From the NCBI GenBank assembly GCA_958439195.1, contig OY288160.1, forward strand, positions 186,001 to 250,000: a stretch of 64,000 nucleotides of DNA, written 5' to 3'. Of the stretch, positions 33,743 through 43,316 are shown piece by piece. The notes beneath the pieces were generated by a model. It saw only the letters and a program-made list of their open reading frames with translations, searched no databases and had not been told where the DNA came from. The position numbers and the translations under genes were made by a program. Positions within the stretch are counted from its first letter, which is position 1, and each line of letters begins with the position of its first letter. This stretch comes from an uncultured Paracoccaceae bacterium. Lineage in GTDB: Bacteria; Pseudomonadota; Alphaproteobacteria; Rhodobacterales; Rhodobacteraceae.

Positions 33743-36040
33743 TCAAAACGGATGCGGCTCGTCGCGGTTCCCGTCGAGGCGTTCGATGACGACGATTCCA
33801 CCCTCGATCCGTCGGGCAATATACTCGACCTTTCGCTCCTCTGCGTCGCCACGCGCGAACCCTTTACGCAGGGCTTTATTGCGGCGCCCGAGGTCGTGCA
33901 GGCGATGGGTGGCATAATCCCACCCTAGCCGGACCATAGCTGCCATTACTCGCCGCGCTTCCGTTGGTGACATGCGCGCCGTGTCCAGGCCGAGCAGCAG
34001 CTTAATGCTATCCATGGACACCCGCCCGGTCAGTTCACCGAAAGCATCTTCCAGCACGTCAGCATACGGATCCTCCACCATGCGCTGGACCTGCACTTTC
34101 TCCGCTTCATCCCAGAGGTGCTCCGACAGAGTGATTCCCTCACCTGTCGCCTCTCGTAACACCGCTTCGGCCCAAAGCTGGTGAACATCTGCTCCGAACC
34201 TATCTAGGTCGATACGCCTAACCACGACCGGCCAGAAGCGCCGGTTGCCTGTCGGGTCGCGCAAATACGCCCCTTCATTGGTGGTCCCAAGGATGATGCA
34301 GTGCCGCCGGTATTCGCCTGCATCACGCGCATATGCCCGTCGGAAAGAATCGATGGCAGTGCTAAGGAACCGCTTCAGGTTCTGACTTGTGGCCTTGTTG
34401 AGACCGTCCAGCTCCTGACATTCCACGATCCACGCCCGCGCCAGCAACTCGGCCTTGGTCTTGTCGTCGCTCTTGAGGTCAAGACTGCCGCAGAACCACT
34501 CATCCCGCACCGCCAACAGTTGCGCCAGCCGTGATTTACCTGCCCCTTGCGCACCTTCTAGGACCAGCATGGTGTCGAACTTGCACCCCGGACGCCGAAT
34601 CCGGCGAACCCCTGCGATCAGCAGTTTGCTGCCGAATTCGCGATTCAGTTCGCTGTCCTCGGTGCCGCAGTAGTCGGCCAACCACGTGTCAATTCGCGGC
34701 TTTCCATCCCACACGAGGCTGTCGAGATAGTCTTCCACCGGGTGGTACTGCTGCTCATGCGCAATCGCCAACAACTCGCGCTTAATGGCAGCGGGCGTAG
34801 CGGCGAAGTCCACTTCTCTCGCGAAAGCGCTGGCTAGGATTTCCGCGATGTCGTTAAGGTCGCGTCCGTCCAGCCCATATCCGCGGAACTCATCCGCTTG
34901 GGTGAAGGTGTTGCGCTGGGCATCAACCCCAAGAAGCGCCAGCGCATAGCGCACATTCTTCGCAGCGTTCTTGACCGGACGCCCGTCGCTGTCCCGGATC
35001 GGCCACCCCCCGGAGCGGATGGCAATGGCGGACAAGGCCCGCTCAATCTGGCGGCGGGAATAGGCAGCCGGATTGGGGTTCTCTAACACATGGGCGCTGA
35101 TCCCGAGGTCCCTCGACAAGATAATCGACATCACATGCCCCGGTTCCACGCCACGCGCCAGCATCCAAAGGACGCAGGCAAAGACCAACTCAGACCGGGA
35201 CGCGTAAGCCTTGCCCGGCGGGTTGTTCCCTGTGACGATGGCCTCCACCCAGTCAGGTTCGGACGGCAGGATTTCGGAGAGGTCGGCGGGCAGAGGCACC
35301 GGGTCGATCTGCATAGGCGACGCAGGATTGTCGGGCTGTTGCGCAGCCATCGCGCCCGACGCCTTAGGCAGCTTCAGCTGGAACGCCTCGACCGGGTAAG
35401 TGCGCGGGGGCTGATCGAACGTCATGGGCTCGAAATGGAACGCGAGCGTGGGCTCGCGCCCCGCTGCGCGCTTCTTGTCGTTGAGCCAGTTCATGGTCGA
35501 CGGCAGGCGCAACAACCGGTCAGCGTTGTGGGTCCCAGGCCCGCCTTGCAGGGCGAGCAGAAGTGCCTTGTTCAGTTCCTCAGCCCGTTCGATATCGAGG
35601 GGACTATCGAGACGCCACACCGCCTGACAGCCGCCACCCGTGAACCAGATCGCCGTAGGTTCTGGCACGCCCTTCGGGCGCACCTTCTTGTCGCACAGGA
35701 GGGCCATAACGCGGTCCTCCTGTGCCTTCAGATCACCGGGGTAGTCCTTGTAGTCCAGATCGACATGCAGAAAGCGAACGGCGGAAAGGTTTGCTTTCTT
35801 CCGCTCGCCTTCCAAAAACTCAGCGTTCGGCACGAAGTACATGTTGCGCTGGACGTCATCACCGTTGCCGGATGCGACAAACTCGGACGCATCCGCCCTG
35901 GCCTCAGGCGAGAACCGCTTCGCGATCGGCTTGACGTTGTCCCGGTTCGCCATGGACTCAAGATAGATCGGCGCGTCGGGGTTCAGCCAGTGCAGGAACT
36001 CGATGGCGCGCGCGGGGTTGGGTTTCTGTTTACCGGCCAT
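33743..36040 (-). CDS. RepB-like primase fused to VapE-type helicase (element 2)
   Basis: Probable replication protein of element 2. In the 765-residue protein the N-terminal part is a RepB/prim-pol-type primase with the metal strand FLHVDLDYKDY (near 93) and FTGGGCQAVWRLD and DRLLRLPSTMNW motifs; from about 430 there is a virulence-associated E (VapE) ATPase domain with EGAQGAGKSRLAQL (near 500), ECQELDGLNKA and LGTTNEGAYLRDPTGNRRFW. VapE-type ATPases are found in satellites and islands that replicate autonomously. Start at the ATG at 36040, overlapping the AlpA-like gene by 11 bases; the frame is open to 36157. Element 1 has an unrelated primase at the same position. Confidence 0.83.
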   Translation of the reverse strand: MAGKQKPNPARAIEFLHWLNPDAPIYLESMANRDNVKPIAKRFSPEARADASEFVASGNGDDVQRNMYFVPNAEFLEGERKKANLSAVRFLHVDLDYKDYPGDLKAQEDRVMALLCDKKVRPKGVPEPTAIWFTGGGCQAVWRLDSPLDIERAEELNKALLLALQGGPGTHNADRLLRLPSTMNWLNDKKRAAGREPTLAFHFEPMTFDQPPRTYPVEAFQLKLPKASGAMAAQQPDNPASPMQIDPVPLPADLSEILPSEPDWVEAIVTGNNPPGKAYASRSELVFACVLWMLARGVEPGHVMSIILSRDLGISAHVLENPNPAAYSRRQIERALSAIAIRSGGWPIRDSDGRPVKNAAKNVRYALALLGVDAQRNTFTQADEFRGYGLDGRDLNDIAEILASAFAREVDFAATPAAIKRELLAIAHEQQYHPVEDYLDSLVWDGKPRIDTWLADYCGTEDSELNREFGSKLLIAGVRRIRRPGCKFDTMLVLEGAQGAGKSRLAQLLAVRDEWFCGSLDLKSDDKTKAELLARAWIVECQELDGLNKATSQNLKRFLSTAIDSFRRAYARDAGEYRRHCIILGTTNEGAYLRDPTGNRRFWPVVVRRIDLDRFGADVHQLWAEAVLREATGEGITLSEHLWDEAEKVQVQRMVEDPYADVLEDAFGELTGRVSMDSIKLLLGLDTARMSPTEARRVMAAMVRLGWDYATHRLHDLGRRNKALRKGFARGDAEERKVEYIARRIEGGIVVIERLDGNRDEPHPF

Positions 36041-36311
36041 AGTTGCGGGCCTCCGGATCACATTCCTGGGCAGCAAGCCAATTCTCCACCGCAACACGGC
36101 GATAAAGGATCTTGCCAGTCTTGCCGGTGGACTGAACACGAAGGAACTTCGGTCCATAGCCGTAGATGCGGGCCTTCTCGAAGTAGGACGCGCTGAACCC
36201 AGTAAGGGTGGCGACTTCTTTCGTAGTCAGAAGCTCCTTAGTGGTAGACTTAGTCGATACGTTCTGTGCGGGGCGTGCCTTGTCGGCACATTGATGCTCG
36301 GCATCAAACAT
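36030..36311 (-). CDS. AlpA-like helix-turn-helix protein (element 2)
   Basis: A 93-residue DNA-binding protein: a flexible N-terminus, then LLTTKEVATLTGFSASYFEKAR, a MerR/AlpA-type helix-turn-helix, then the wing IYGYGPKFLRVQSTGKTGKILYRR and the helix VENWLAAQE. It plays the part of the two small proteins in element 1. The start at 36311 has AAGGGA about 10 bases upstream; the frame is open to 36368. It overlaps the primase-VapE gene by 11 bases and is translated with it. Confidence 0.72.
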   Translation of the reverse strand: MFDAEHQCADKARPAQNVSTKSTTKELLTTKEVATLTGFSASYFEKARIYGYGPKFLRVQSTGKTGKILYRRVAVENWLAAQECDPEARNYGR

Positions 36312-36707
36312 GGCGGAAATTCCCTTCTGCGGGGTCGAGGTAAATTTGGTGGTTTCGCCGAGAAGCAAGCGCCCGTGACGCTGTTTCTCTTTTGGCCCTG
36401 GACCTCGGACGGGACTACCCGCTTATGACGGCCACTTTCGTGGATTATCGTCATCCGTTTCGTGCGGACTCGCACCGCCGCGTGCGGGCGTCACCCACGC
36501 CTCGCGGTTCTCTTCACCCACAAACTGCCTATCGCGCTACTTGCCTGTCAAGCAATTCTCATCTGGAATTCAGGCGGTCCAAAACTGTCTAACTGGCGCA
36601 CGCGCGCGAAAGCCGAAACAACAGGATCACTCGATAAAGAGGTAAACCACGCAGCGAACCGAGGCCGGGCATTCTTCACCACAAATGCGACCTGTCACTG
36701 ACACCAC
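36312..36707. other. Gene-free stretch upstream of the AlpA-VapE genes
   Basis: About 400 bp without a supported gene, GC-rich in the middle. It separates the replication genes from the decayed copy of the 203-codon gene and should hold the promoter of the AlpA-VapE unit. Confidence 0.5.
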
Positions 36708-36800
36708 TTACGGTATGTAGGCCAAAAGGTAGCTGCCTTCGCGCCAGTCATAGTTCTTAATGATGAGGCCGTGCGAGATTTCCTCGCATTTCTCGTGCAT
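36708..36800 (-). pseudogene. Remnant of the 203-codon gene found downstream of integrase in element 1
   Basis: Thirty codons starting at the ATG at 36800 read MHEKCEEISHGLIIKNYDW, against MQEKGEEIWHGLTIENDDW at the start of the gene at 21780 in element 1. The two then diverge and a stop follows. The rest of the gene is missing, and the loss coincides with the border of the block shared by the two elements. Confidence 0.75.
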
Positions 36801-36818
36801 AGTCTCCTCCCCGTTTCG

Positions 36819-37979
36819 CTAGCCGGTAGCGAGCTGAAGTATCTTGCTCGCCACGAGAGACACCGGCCCCCGCAGACGCTCAATGTCGCTGACAATATAC
36901 CCCGCTGTCACGTCTCCGGAAATCTTGTGGTTCAGCATCCGCTTGAGCGCGTAGTGCGAGATGTCCAGGCTTTCGGCGATGGTGATAAAGGTGCGCCGCA
37001 GATCGTGCAGCGTGAAATCAACCCCGCTGCGCGCTGTGACCCTTTCAGTGAACTTCTTGGTTTCCACAATGTGACCGCATTCGCTCGAGCTCGGGAAAAC
37101 CCACGGGGACTTTCCGGCCGCTGCTTTGCGGTTAGTAAGCAAGTCCACGAGATACCCGGACAGCGGCAGGTCGAGCGGGTCTCCGTTCTTTGTCCTAGGG
37201 AGGTGCAGGGTCCGGTTCTTCAGATCGATGTTTTCCCAGCGCAGGCGTGCGATTTCGTTACGCCGCATGCCAGTGAAAAGCGCAACCAAAAGGAAGTCCC
37301 GGGCGTACTCCGGCTCGTCCATTACTGCGACCCACCATGCTGGCAAATCAGATGGTGTGATAAGGGTGCGACGCCTGCGCTCTGGGTACCAAGCACGCGC
37401 CTGGGTCAGTATATTCACCGGGTTGGGCGGGAAGACGTCATGACCCGCGGCCGTCACGTTGTAGACTGACCGGAAGTGGCGCATTACGTTGTTGGCGGTG
37501 ACCTCACCATGTTCCTTGGCGATCTTCTGGTGGCGCTTTAGCACGGCCTGCCGAGATACCGTCGTGATGGACGTTTTTGCCCAATCCTTGAGGTAGAGGT
37601 TGATCGTGCGCTGGTAGGCGTCCACTGTGCCCGGTGCCAGGCCAGTACGGGTTTCAAAGAAATTTTTGAAAGCGTCCGAGACGGTGATTGCCTCGAGCGC
37701 CTTCTTTCGCTTCTCCTGGTTGGGGTCCAGGCCCAGGGCCATTTCAGTGAGGATTTGCATGGCCCGCTTGCGGGCAGTGTCGACAGACATGATGTCCGCC
37801 CGTCCGATCGTGACGCGGCGGGTCCTGCCGGCAACTTGTCCCTCGACAACATAGACTTTGGTGCTGGACCCTACCCTCAGGCCGAAGCCCCTGAGCAGTT
37901 TGTCCCGGTACAAAACCTGGCCTGCCTTGGGGTTGCTGATCGCGTCGATTTTCTGCTTGGTGAACTGAAGTGTAGGCAT
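36819..37979 (-). CDS. int: P4-type tyrosine integrase (element 2)
   Basis: Recombinase for the same tRNA-Thr site. The 386 residues match the integrase of element 1 nearly throughout, with scattered substitutions such as ASETVIASSAF-type synonymous and conservative changes; all catalytic residues are kept (TGMRRNEIARL, HDLRRTF, LNHKISGD, TAGYI). It is likewise placed inside the element, with the decayed gene downstream and the EVE-HNH gene divergent. With two functional integrases and three identical att sites, either element or both together could be excised. Confidence 0.94.
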   Translation of the reverse strand: MPTLQFTKQKIDAISNPKAGQVLYRDKLLRGFGLRVGSSTKVYVVEGQVAGRTRRVTIGRADIMSVDTARKRAMQILTEMALGLDPNQEKRKKALEAITVSDAFKNFFETRTGLAPGTVDAYQRTINLYLKDWAKTSITTVSRQAVLKRHQKIAKEHGEVTANNVMRHFRSVYNVTAAGHDVFPPNPVNILTQARAWYPERRRRTLITPSDLPAWWVAVMDEPEYARDFLLVALFTGMRRNEIARLRWENIDLKNRTLHLPRTKNGDPLDLPLSGYLVDLLTNRKAAAGKSPWVFPSSSECGHIVETKKFTERVTARSGVDFTLHDLRRTFITIAESLDISHYALKRMLNHKISGDVTAGYIVSDIERLRGPVSLVASKILQLATG

Positions 37980-38279
37980 TGAGACCTCCTTTGGGCCTCA
38001 CCTCATTGTCTCTCATGAAGTAATAAAATACAATAAAAATCAGATACTTATCTGTATGTTGCGAGGTTTTCCAGCGTCGTCCAACGTGGTCATACGTGCG
38101 CGCGCGAGAGCCGATCCCTTGGATCTCCCCTTAAAGAGATAGAAGGGGGGTGATGCTGGCCGATCACGCCGCGGCGCAGGCACCCAGGTCACTGCCTGGA
38201 CCGCTTTCACCTGGCATCCTTGATTGACGCACGGACACACCAGCAGCCATCATGAGCCGGTTTTCCAGGGGAGCTTGGC
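37980..38279. promoter_or_regulatory. Divergent control region between integrase and EVE-HNH gene (copy 2)
   Basis: About 300 bp, closely similar to 22960-23258, with the same AAGGAGGT before the integrase and AT-rich box (AATAAAATACAATAAAAATC). Changes are concentrated near the middle. Confidence 0.55.
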
Positions 38280-40130
38280 GTGCAAGAGATTGACCAACAG
38301 ACGATTATTGACCGTATCTGGAAGACCCCATCCTACGACAAGCTGAGGATTATCGAGGCCAACATCACAAAGCAAGGCGCCATGACGCCGGCCGTCGAGG
38401 CCGCGATCAAGGAACATTACGGCGCCCTCGCTCGGCAGATCGTAGCGGAAAAGGCCGCCATCAAGCTCGAAAACCTTACGCCAGCCGAAAAGAAAATCGT
38501 CCTCGCCGTCGCTGAGTACGTTGGCTTGATGAAGCGTGACCGGAAAACTGCCTCTCGCACAATCCTGCAGTTGAAAAACCGCGGTCTCATCGGAGCGGCG
38601 GAAGCCGCGGTGTCGAGGGCCAAGCCGACCCAAGGCTTCACCATGCTGAATGAAGCGGATCGGGCCGATCTGTCCTATGAGCAGATCATTCTCGACCATC
38701 CTGACGAGTTCTCGGAACGTGCCCTTTGGTTTGCACGTCGCGCTTTGGGCCTCGACAACGCCACGGCGAAACCACCAGCAGAGGGCGACGCATCAACACA
38801 AGCCCGTACGGAACTGCTCCTGGACTGGCTGAAGTCGCGACGGGCAGATGAGCCTGGTCAGATAGCGCCATACACAAACGCCGATGCTGCCCAGGCGATG
38901 GGAATCGGCGACATGGCGAAGTACGGGCGCACGCAAGGAAACATCCAATCGCGTCTGGACTTTGCCTGCTACAAGCTGGGCCTACCGCCACTGGGCATGA
39001 CAGCGAAAGAGTGGTTCTCTCGTGCCTGGAATTGGGGCGATCCAAGCTGGGAATATCCTAGGGCTTCGATGCAGAAGGCGGCGCAAGATCATGCATGGTC
39101 GAACGCCGAAATTTTTCAGGTCCTGCAAACGACACGTACTTTGCCGGGAGGCGCTGCCAAACTCTGGAAAGACGAGGCGGCGGAACATCCTGGTGCGATC
39201 AGGGCGTGGGCCGAAGCACTCGGTGCCGAGAAGGAAGGGCCCTACTGGGTGCTCGTCTGCAATCCCCAGAAATGGGCAATCGACGAATTCCTAGCTCGCG
39301 GTATCGAAGTCGACTCGTGGGGTGTGCGCCCCTCAGACCAGAATCGCTTCAAGCCAGGCCAGCTGGCAATGATTCGCGTTGGACAAGATCGCCGCAGTAA
39401 GGCCGAGAGAGAGGGGCGGCCGCCGCTTGAACCTGGAATCTATGCGCTTTGTCAGGTTCTTACAGAGCCGTACCCGGCGACAGGGGCGAGTGATGAATTC
39501 TGGTCACCTGGCAGCGAGCGGGAGCCGGGTTGGCCGACGGTTGGTATTCGATACCTCCACACGTTCCTGGAAAAACCGCTGCCAATCGAAACTCTGAAGG
39601 CACAAGTGCCGCATGTCACAAGGCAGTTGCTTGACGGATTTCAAGCTTCAACGTTTCCGATTTCCGTCGAGGACTTTCGGGCCGTGACAGCACTACTCGG
39701 GGTGTCAGAGGATGACCTTCCGGATGCCGCGAACGTGCCAGGTTTGGCCAAATCACTGGCGGACATCGAGGACAAGTACAGGGATGCGTCACCTGAAGTG
39801 AAGGAACGCCAAAGCCGTTACATCGAGCGGGGGCCTGTCGGGGCAAAGGTCAAGAAACTGAATGGTTTCAAGTGCCAAATCTGCGACGCCCTGGGGCACC
39901 CTCCACATGCGTTCCTGAAGCCAAACGGCGAACCCTATGTGGAGGCCCACCACGTCATGCCCGTGTCGAAGCTGGAAAAGGGCTCACTTCACGCTGCCAA
40001 CATCATGACCCTCTGCGCCAACCATCACCGCCAGCTTCATTTCGGAGGCGTCGAGGTCGAGATTACAGAGACGCATTTCACATTGGAGGTCGGGGGCGTG
40101 CCGATCAGCATACCGCGCCCAGCTGTGTGA
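38280..40130 (+). CDS. EVE-HNH endonuclease, probable modification-dependent restriction enzyme (copy 2)
   Basis: Second copy of the 616-residue protein at 23259, same length and same domain order: helical N-terminal region, EVE domain at about 320-455 (GPYWVLVCNPQKWAID, GIYALCQVLTEPYP) and C-terminal HNH domain (CQICDALG, EAHHVMPVSK, CANHHRQLHFG). Start is GTG at 38280 after GGGAGCT. Differences from copy 1 are scattered and include several in the helical region and around the EVE domain (for example KERFKPGQLAI against QNRFKPGQLAM), so the two may differ in the modification they recognise. Both copies look intact. Confidence 0.8.
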   Translation: MQEIDQQTIIDRIWKTPSYDKLRIIEANITKQGAMTPAVEAAIKEHYGALARQIVAEKAAIKLENLTPAEKKIVLAVAEYVGLMKRDRKTASRTILQLKNRGLIGAAEAAVSRAKPTQGFTMLNEADRADLSYEQIILDHPDEFSERALWFARRALGLDNATAKPPAEGDASTQARTELLLDWLKSRRADEPGQIAPYTNADAAQAMGIGDMAKYGRTQGNIQSRLDFACYKLGLPPLGMTAKEWFSRAWNWGDPSWEYPRASMQKAAQDHAWSNAEIFQVLQTTRTLPGGAAKLWKDEAAEHPGAIRAWAEALGAEKEGPYWVLVCNPQKWAIDEFLARGIEVDSWGVRPSDQNRFKPGQLAMIRVGQDRRSKAEREGRPPLEPGIYALCQVLTEPYPATGASDEFWSPGSEREPGWPTVGIRYLHTFLEKPLPIETLKAQVPHVTRQLLDGFQASTFPISVEDFRAVTALLGVSEDDLPDAANVPGLAKSLADIEDKYRDASPEVKERQSRYIERGPVGAKVKKLNGFKCQICDALGHPPHAFLKPNGEPYVEAHHVMPVSKLEKGSLHAANIMTLCANHHRQLHFGGVEVEITETHFTLEVGGVPISIPRPAV

Positions 40131-40241
40131 GTTCGGCAGCTGATCGTTTCGTCGAGAGCCCCTTGCGTTCAAACCGGGTCCAGTGGAGGGCGTACCCTGG
40201 GGTTGTAGCGCGCGGACCCGTGCCTGGGGTGGGGTGTAGCC

Positions 40242-40916
40242 CTACCAAAGCCACCAGCAGTACGAAGGGTATTCACCGGGGAAGGGCCCGGCCTCCGCGA
40301 CCGCCGCGGCGTACTTTCGCAATGGATCATGCCGTGCGCACCGACTACATGCCCCGCCTTCGATCATCACCTCACCGAGGTCGCGCCCGTCACCCAAATG
40401 GCAGCGGCCAACTTCGCGGTCGAAGGTCCGGTCGCCATTCAGCGTGCAGCTAACAGCCTGACTGGCTGCCAGGGTTTGCATCACACGCTTGGCTTGGTCG
40501 CCAAGAGGCGTACCGAGTTCATCACAGTTCAGGCCGTTCAGCCTTACGGGCGTGCCGGCAACTTCAATTGTGTCACCATCGCGCACGTGTGTGACGGCGC
40601 CCGAGAGGGGGATGTTCGTGCCGAATAACTCCAGCTGGAGCTTGAAGCCGATGGACAGGCCAATGGCCAAGACGACAAGCCACAGCGGGCTCCCGAGCCA
40701 TGCCCTGGGCGATGCTATCGGTGTTGGGTTTCGCTGGCGCTTATGGGTTGGTCGGATGGTCCTTCCATCCTGCACCATCTGAAACTTGCGCCGGCGACTT
40801 GTCACCCGAAAGCGCCTAGCCATCCGGGGTAGAACGACACCCAGGACGATGACCGCAACGACAAACGCGCCTGCCAGAAGCTCAGAGTTCTTGGGCGAGG
40901 CGAGAAGCGTTTCCAT
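40242..40916 (-). CDS. Membrane-anchored thermonuclease-like (SNase) protein
   Basis: The 224-residue protein begins with a hydrophobic segment (LLAGAFVVAVIVLGVVLP, about 13-30), has a basic linker, a second hydrophobic segment (PLWLVVLAIGLSIGFKLQL, about 72-90) and a C-terminal staphylococcal-nuclease domain with HVRDGDTIEV, PVRLNGLNCDE and FDREVGRCHLGDGRDLG; the Arg and Glu pair and the second Arg of the family are present. It would place a sugar-nonspecific nuclease at the membrane. The start at 40916 lies 5 bases after the helicase stop, so the two are one unit. The last 30 residues are not recognised. Confidence 0.68.
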   Translation of the reverse strand: METLLASPKNSELLAGAFVVAVIVLGVVLPRMARRFRVTSRRRKFQMVQDGRTIRPTHKRQRNPTPIASPRAWLGSPLWLVVLAIGLSIGFKLQLELFGTNIPLSGAVTHVRDGDTIEVAGTPVRLNGLNCDELGTPLGDQAKRVMQTLAASQAVSCTLNGDRTFDREVGRCHLGDGRDLGEVMIEGGACSRCARHDPLRKYAAAVAEAGPFPGEYPSYCWWLW

Positions 40917-40921
40917 GGTCG

Positions 40922-42928
40922 TCACTTCGCGGCGCGGCTGCTTGACTGCCCATCCATGACGGCTAGTGAGCCTGGCTGGGTGGACAATCCGCAACTCCGC
41001 AGGAAGTCAAACGTACCATCGTAATATCGGCGCGGCCGGGTTGGGTCGTTGTCGTCGCCATGGGGTACAAAAATGACCAGCCCTTGCCGCGCCCTGGTTA
41101 GCAATACGCGATACGCATTGACCAGGTACAACTGCCGCTCCGATGCATTTACCGACTGCCAAACCGTGCCCCGGAAGGCATGGCACTCCCAGCCGCGTCT
41201 TCCATATCGAAGGTTCGCGTCCCAACAGACGCCGGCCCAGTCCAGCTCAAGCCCTTGCACGTCGAACTCTGTGGCGACTTCCTCGAGATAGAAGGCAGAC
41301 CGAACATCCTCGCGGTCGTTCAGGAACCAGGTTGGAGGATCGATGGCAGCTTTGATGTGGATGCCCTCCGGCCGCAGTCTGTGTGCACCAGATGACGCCA
41401 CGAGGCCAAAACGCTCTGACCCGCGCGCAATGCTGCGCAGCCATGCCTTTGCTTGCGACAGATCGCGGGTAAGCCAAATCGGGTAGCGCTGCTTAACCCG
41501 CCCGAGCAGTGTCGATGCGGCCGTCGCGTCACCGGCAAGGACCGCTCCGACGAAGCCGGAAAGGACTTCAGCCCGGAACGATCGCATCGACACAGAAAGG
41601 TGTAGATCGGGGTGCTTGTGAACGCTCGGTGACTGCAGGCGGCGCTTGGCATCTTGATCGACCGTGTAGTGCGGATCCTCCAGGAGGGCAGATGCGTGCA
41701 AATCCCAGTGCGGGAAACGGGTTTGCAGCGCCTTCAGCCACTCGGCGATGCCAGCTTCGCCAGTGTTGATTTCTTGTCCACCGCCGATCAGGCAAACAAC
41801 TGTGCACCAATCGGCATGACGATCCATAACGCTTACCAAGAACTCGGGCTCTGACTGGTCAAAACCGTCCTGGCCCCGCTTGCGCTGCATGAAGTTTGAC
41901 GCTTGCTCCTGCGTCCAGGCGCGCTGGGCCTCATCAAAAACCACCACCTTTTCGGCCGGCGCCGAGGTGTCACGAAGGTACTCGTCGCGGAAGTGGTGGA
42001 TATTCTGGACGAAGCTGCGCACCTTCCGCTGCGCATCAGATTTTTTGATACATTCGCGCTCAGCTTGATCACGCGCCAGAGCTTCACGCAGGACATCGAC
42101 GAGGGGTCCATTGCCGGACAGGAAGACGGCATGCTCGTCCGTGTGTTCCATCGCGCGCAGGGTGGCAATGTTCAGACCGGCCAACGTCTTTCCGGCGCCA
42201 GGCACCCCAGTGATGAAGCAGATGGACTTTCGTCCGGCCGCTTTTGACTGCTCGATGATGTCGGCGATCCGGCCGCTGGTCGCTTGGAGGTTCTTCGCAC
42301 CAGCATCCGAACGGGAAATCTCTAGCACATTGTGGTTCTGGTAGAGTGCCTGGGCGGCTTCGATGATCGTCGGCGTTGGCTGATAGCCGCTGGCCTCCCA
42401 CGCGGCTGGATCGATGGCGAGCGCAGCGAGGCCATCGTGACCTGTTGAAATCACCTGTGCGAGGCCTGTGGGGCCAAGGCATATTGGTGCGGCGACAAGA
42501 TCGGCCGCGAAGGTCACCGGCGCTGGCTGTGAGACCGCAGCGGTCGCGATAAGCACGGGCACAATCGGCGCGGCATGACTGCCCCGATGGAAGTTCTTTA
42601 GGTCGAGGGCGTAGTCATGCACCTGGTCAATCGCGTGGCGATCGAAGCTCTGTGAGCCAACCTTGAACTCAACGACGGTGATGGTCCCGCCGATCAGCAA
42701 AACGCAGTCTGCGCGCTTGCCCATGCGGGGGATGCTGAACTCGAAATAGATACTGCCGGCCGACAGCCCCCCCAGCTCCGACTTCAGGAGCCTAATCTGC
42801 GCAATCCAGGCACGCTTTTGCTCTTGCTCTAAGTCGTGCCGGTGGTTGCGTGACAGCTTGCCTAGGATCGAGTCTTCCGGCTCGCGGAGGAAGGAGGGCA
42901 GGGGCGCCATGTAGTAAGCAATGGACAT
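40922..42928 (-). CDS. DUF2075 helicase with N-terminal PD-(D/E)XK-like nuclease domain
   Basis: The 668-residue protein has two parts. Residues 60-110 hold a nuclease-like strand set, KRADCVLLIGGTITVVEFKVG, with Asp and E-x-K in the order of PD-(D/E)XK enzymes. From about 235 there is an SF1-like helicase/ATPase of the DUF2075 (Schlafen-type) group with TGVPGAGKTLAGL (near 244), VVVFDEAQRAWTQ, CLIGGGQEINTGEAG and a final YRVLLTRARQGLVIFVP. Such nuclease-helicase fusions often act in phage defence. The chosen start at 42928 follows AGGAAATTC. The thermonuclease-like gene is directly downstream. Confidence 0.75.
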   Translation of the reverse strand: MSIAYYMAPLPSFLREPEDSILGKLSRNHRHDLEQEQKRAWIAQIRLLKSELGGLSAGSIYFEFSIPRMGKRADCVLLIGGTITVVEFKVGSQSFDRHAIDQVHDYALDLKNFHRGSHAAPIVPVLIATAAVSQPAPVTFAADLVAAPICLGPTGLAQVISTGHDGLAALAIDPAAWEASGYQPTPTIIEAAQALYQNHNVLEISRSDAGAKNLQATSGRIADIIEQSKAAGRKSICFITGVPGAGKTLAGLNIATLRAMEHTDEHAVFLSGNGPLVDVLREALARDQAERECIKKSDAQRKVRSFVQNIHHFRDEYLRDTSAPAEKVVVFDEAQRAWTQEQASNFMQRKRGQDGFDQSEPEFLVSVMDRHADWCTVVCLIGGGQEINTGEAGIAEWLKALQTRFPHWDLHASALLEDPHYTVDQDAKRRLQSPSVHKHPDLHLSVSMRSFRAEVLSGFVGAVLAGDATAASTLLGRVKQRYPIWLTRDLSQAKAWLRSIARGSERFGLVASSGAHRLRPEGIHIKAAIDPPTWFLNDREDVRSAFYLEEVATEFDVQGLELDWAGVCWDANLRYGRRGWECHAFRGTVWQSVNASERQLYLVNAYRVLLTRARQGLVIFVPHGDDNDPTRPRRYYDGTFDFLRSCGLSTQPGSLAVMDGQSSSRAAK

Positions 42929-43316
42929 GTATGAATTTCCTGGCTCCGGATACTGCCCAGACAACTGCACCTATCGTTGTGTTGCAACCGGCATCGACCG
43001 GCGACCATTTCCCAAAAGTAAGAAGCAGTTAGAACAATAAGCATCGTTCTTGAGGTAGGTGCCAGCATGTACCCTGCCGATCGAGCCCGGCGGCCGAGCC
43101 AGCGAAGAAAGCCGGGAGCCGTTAGAGTCGCGCGGACCTTCGCCATAGCCGTTACGCGGACGTTCGGCTGATCGGCTGCCCATTCGTGGCGACTATCGAG
43201 CTTGAAAGGGTGGTCACTCCATACTTGAGACACACTGTGGTCTAGTTTCGAGCGCTTTCTGTTTCCAAACTATGGACTCATTCTTCTGCACCAACTTCCG
43301 CGAGCTTTGTTCAAAT
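42929..43316. other. Gene-free stretch between divergent units
   Basis: About 390 bp between the DUF2075 gene and the membrane protein gene. No supported gene. An alternative ATG for the next gene lies at 43272. GC content falls toward the right, where the AT-rich cargo block begins. Confidence 0.5.
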
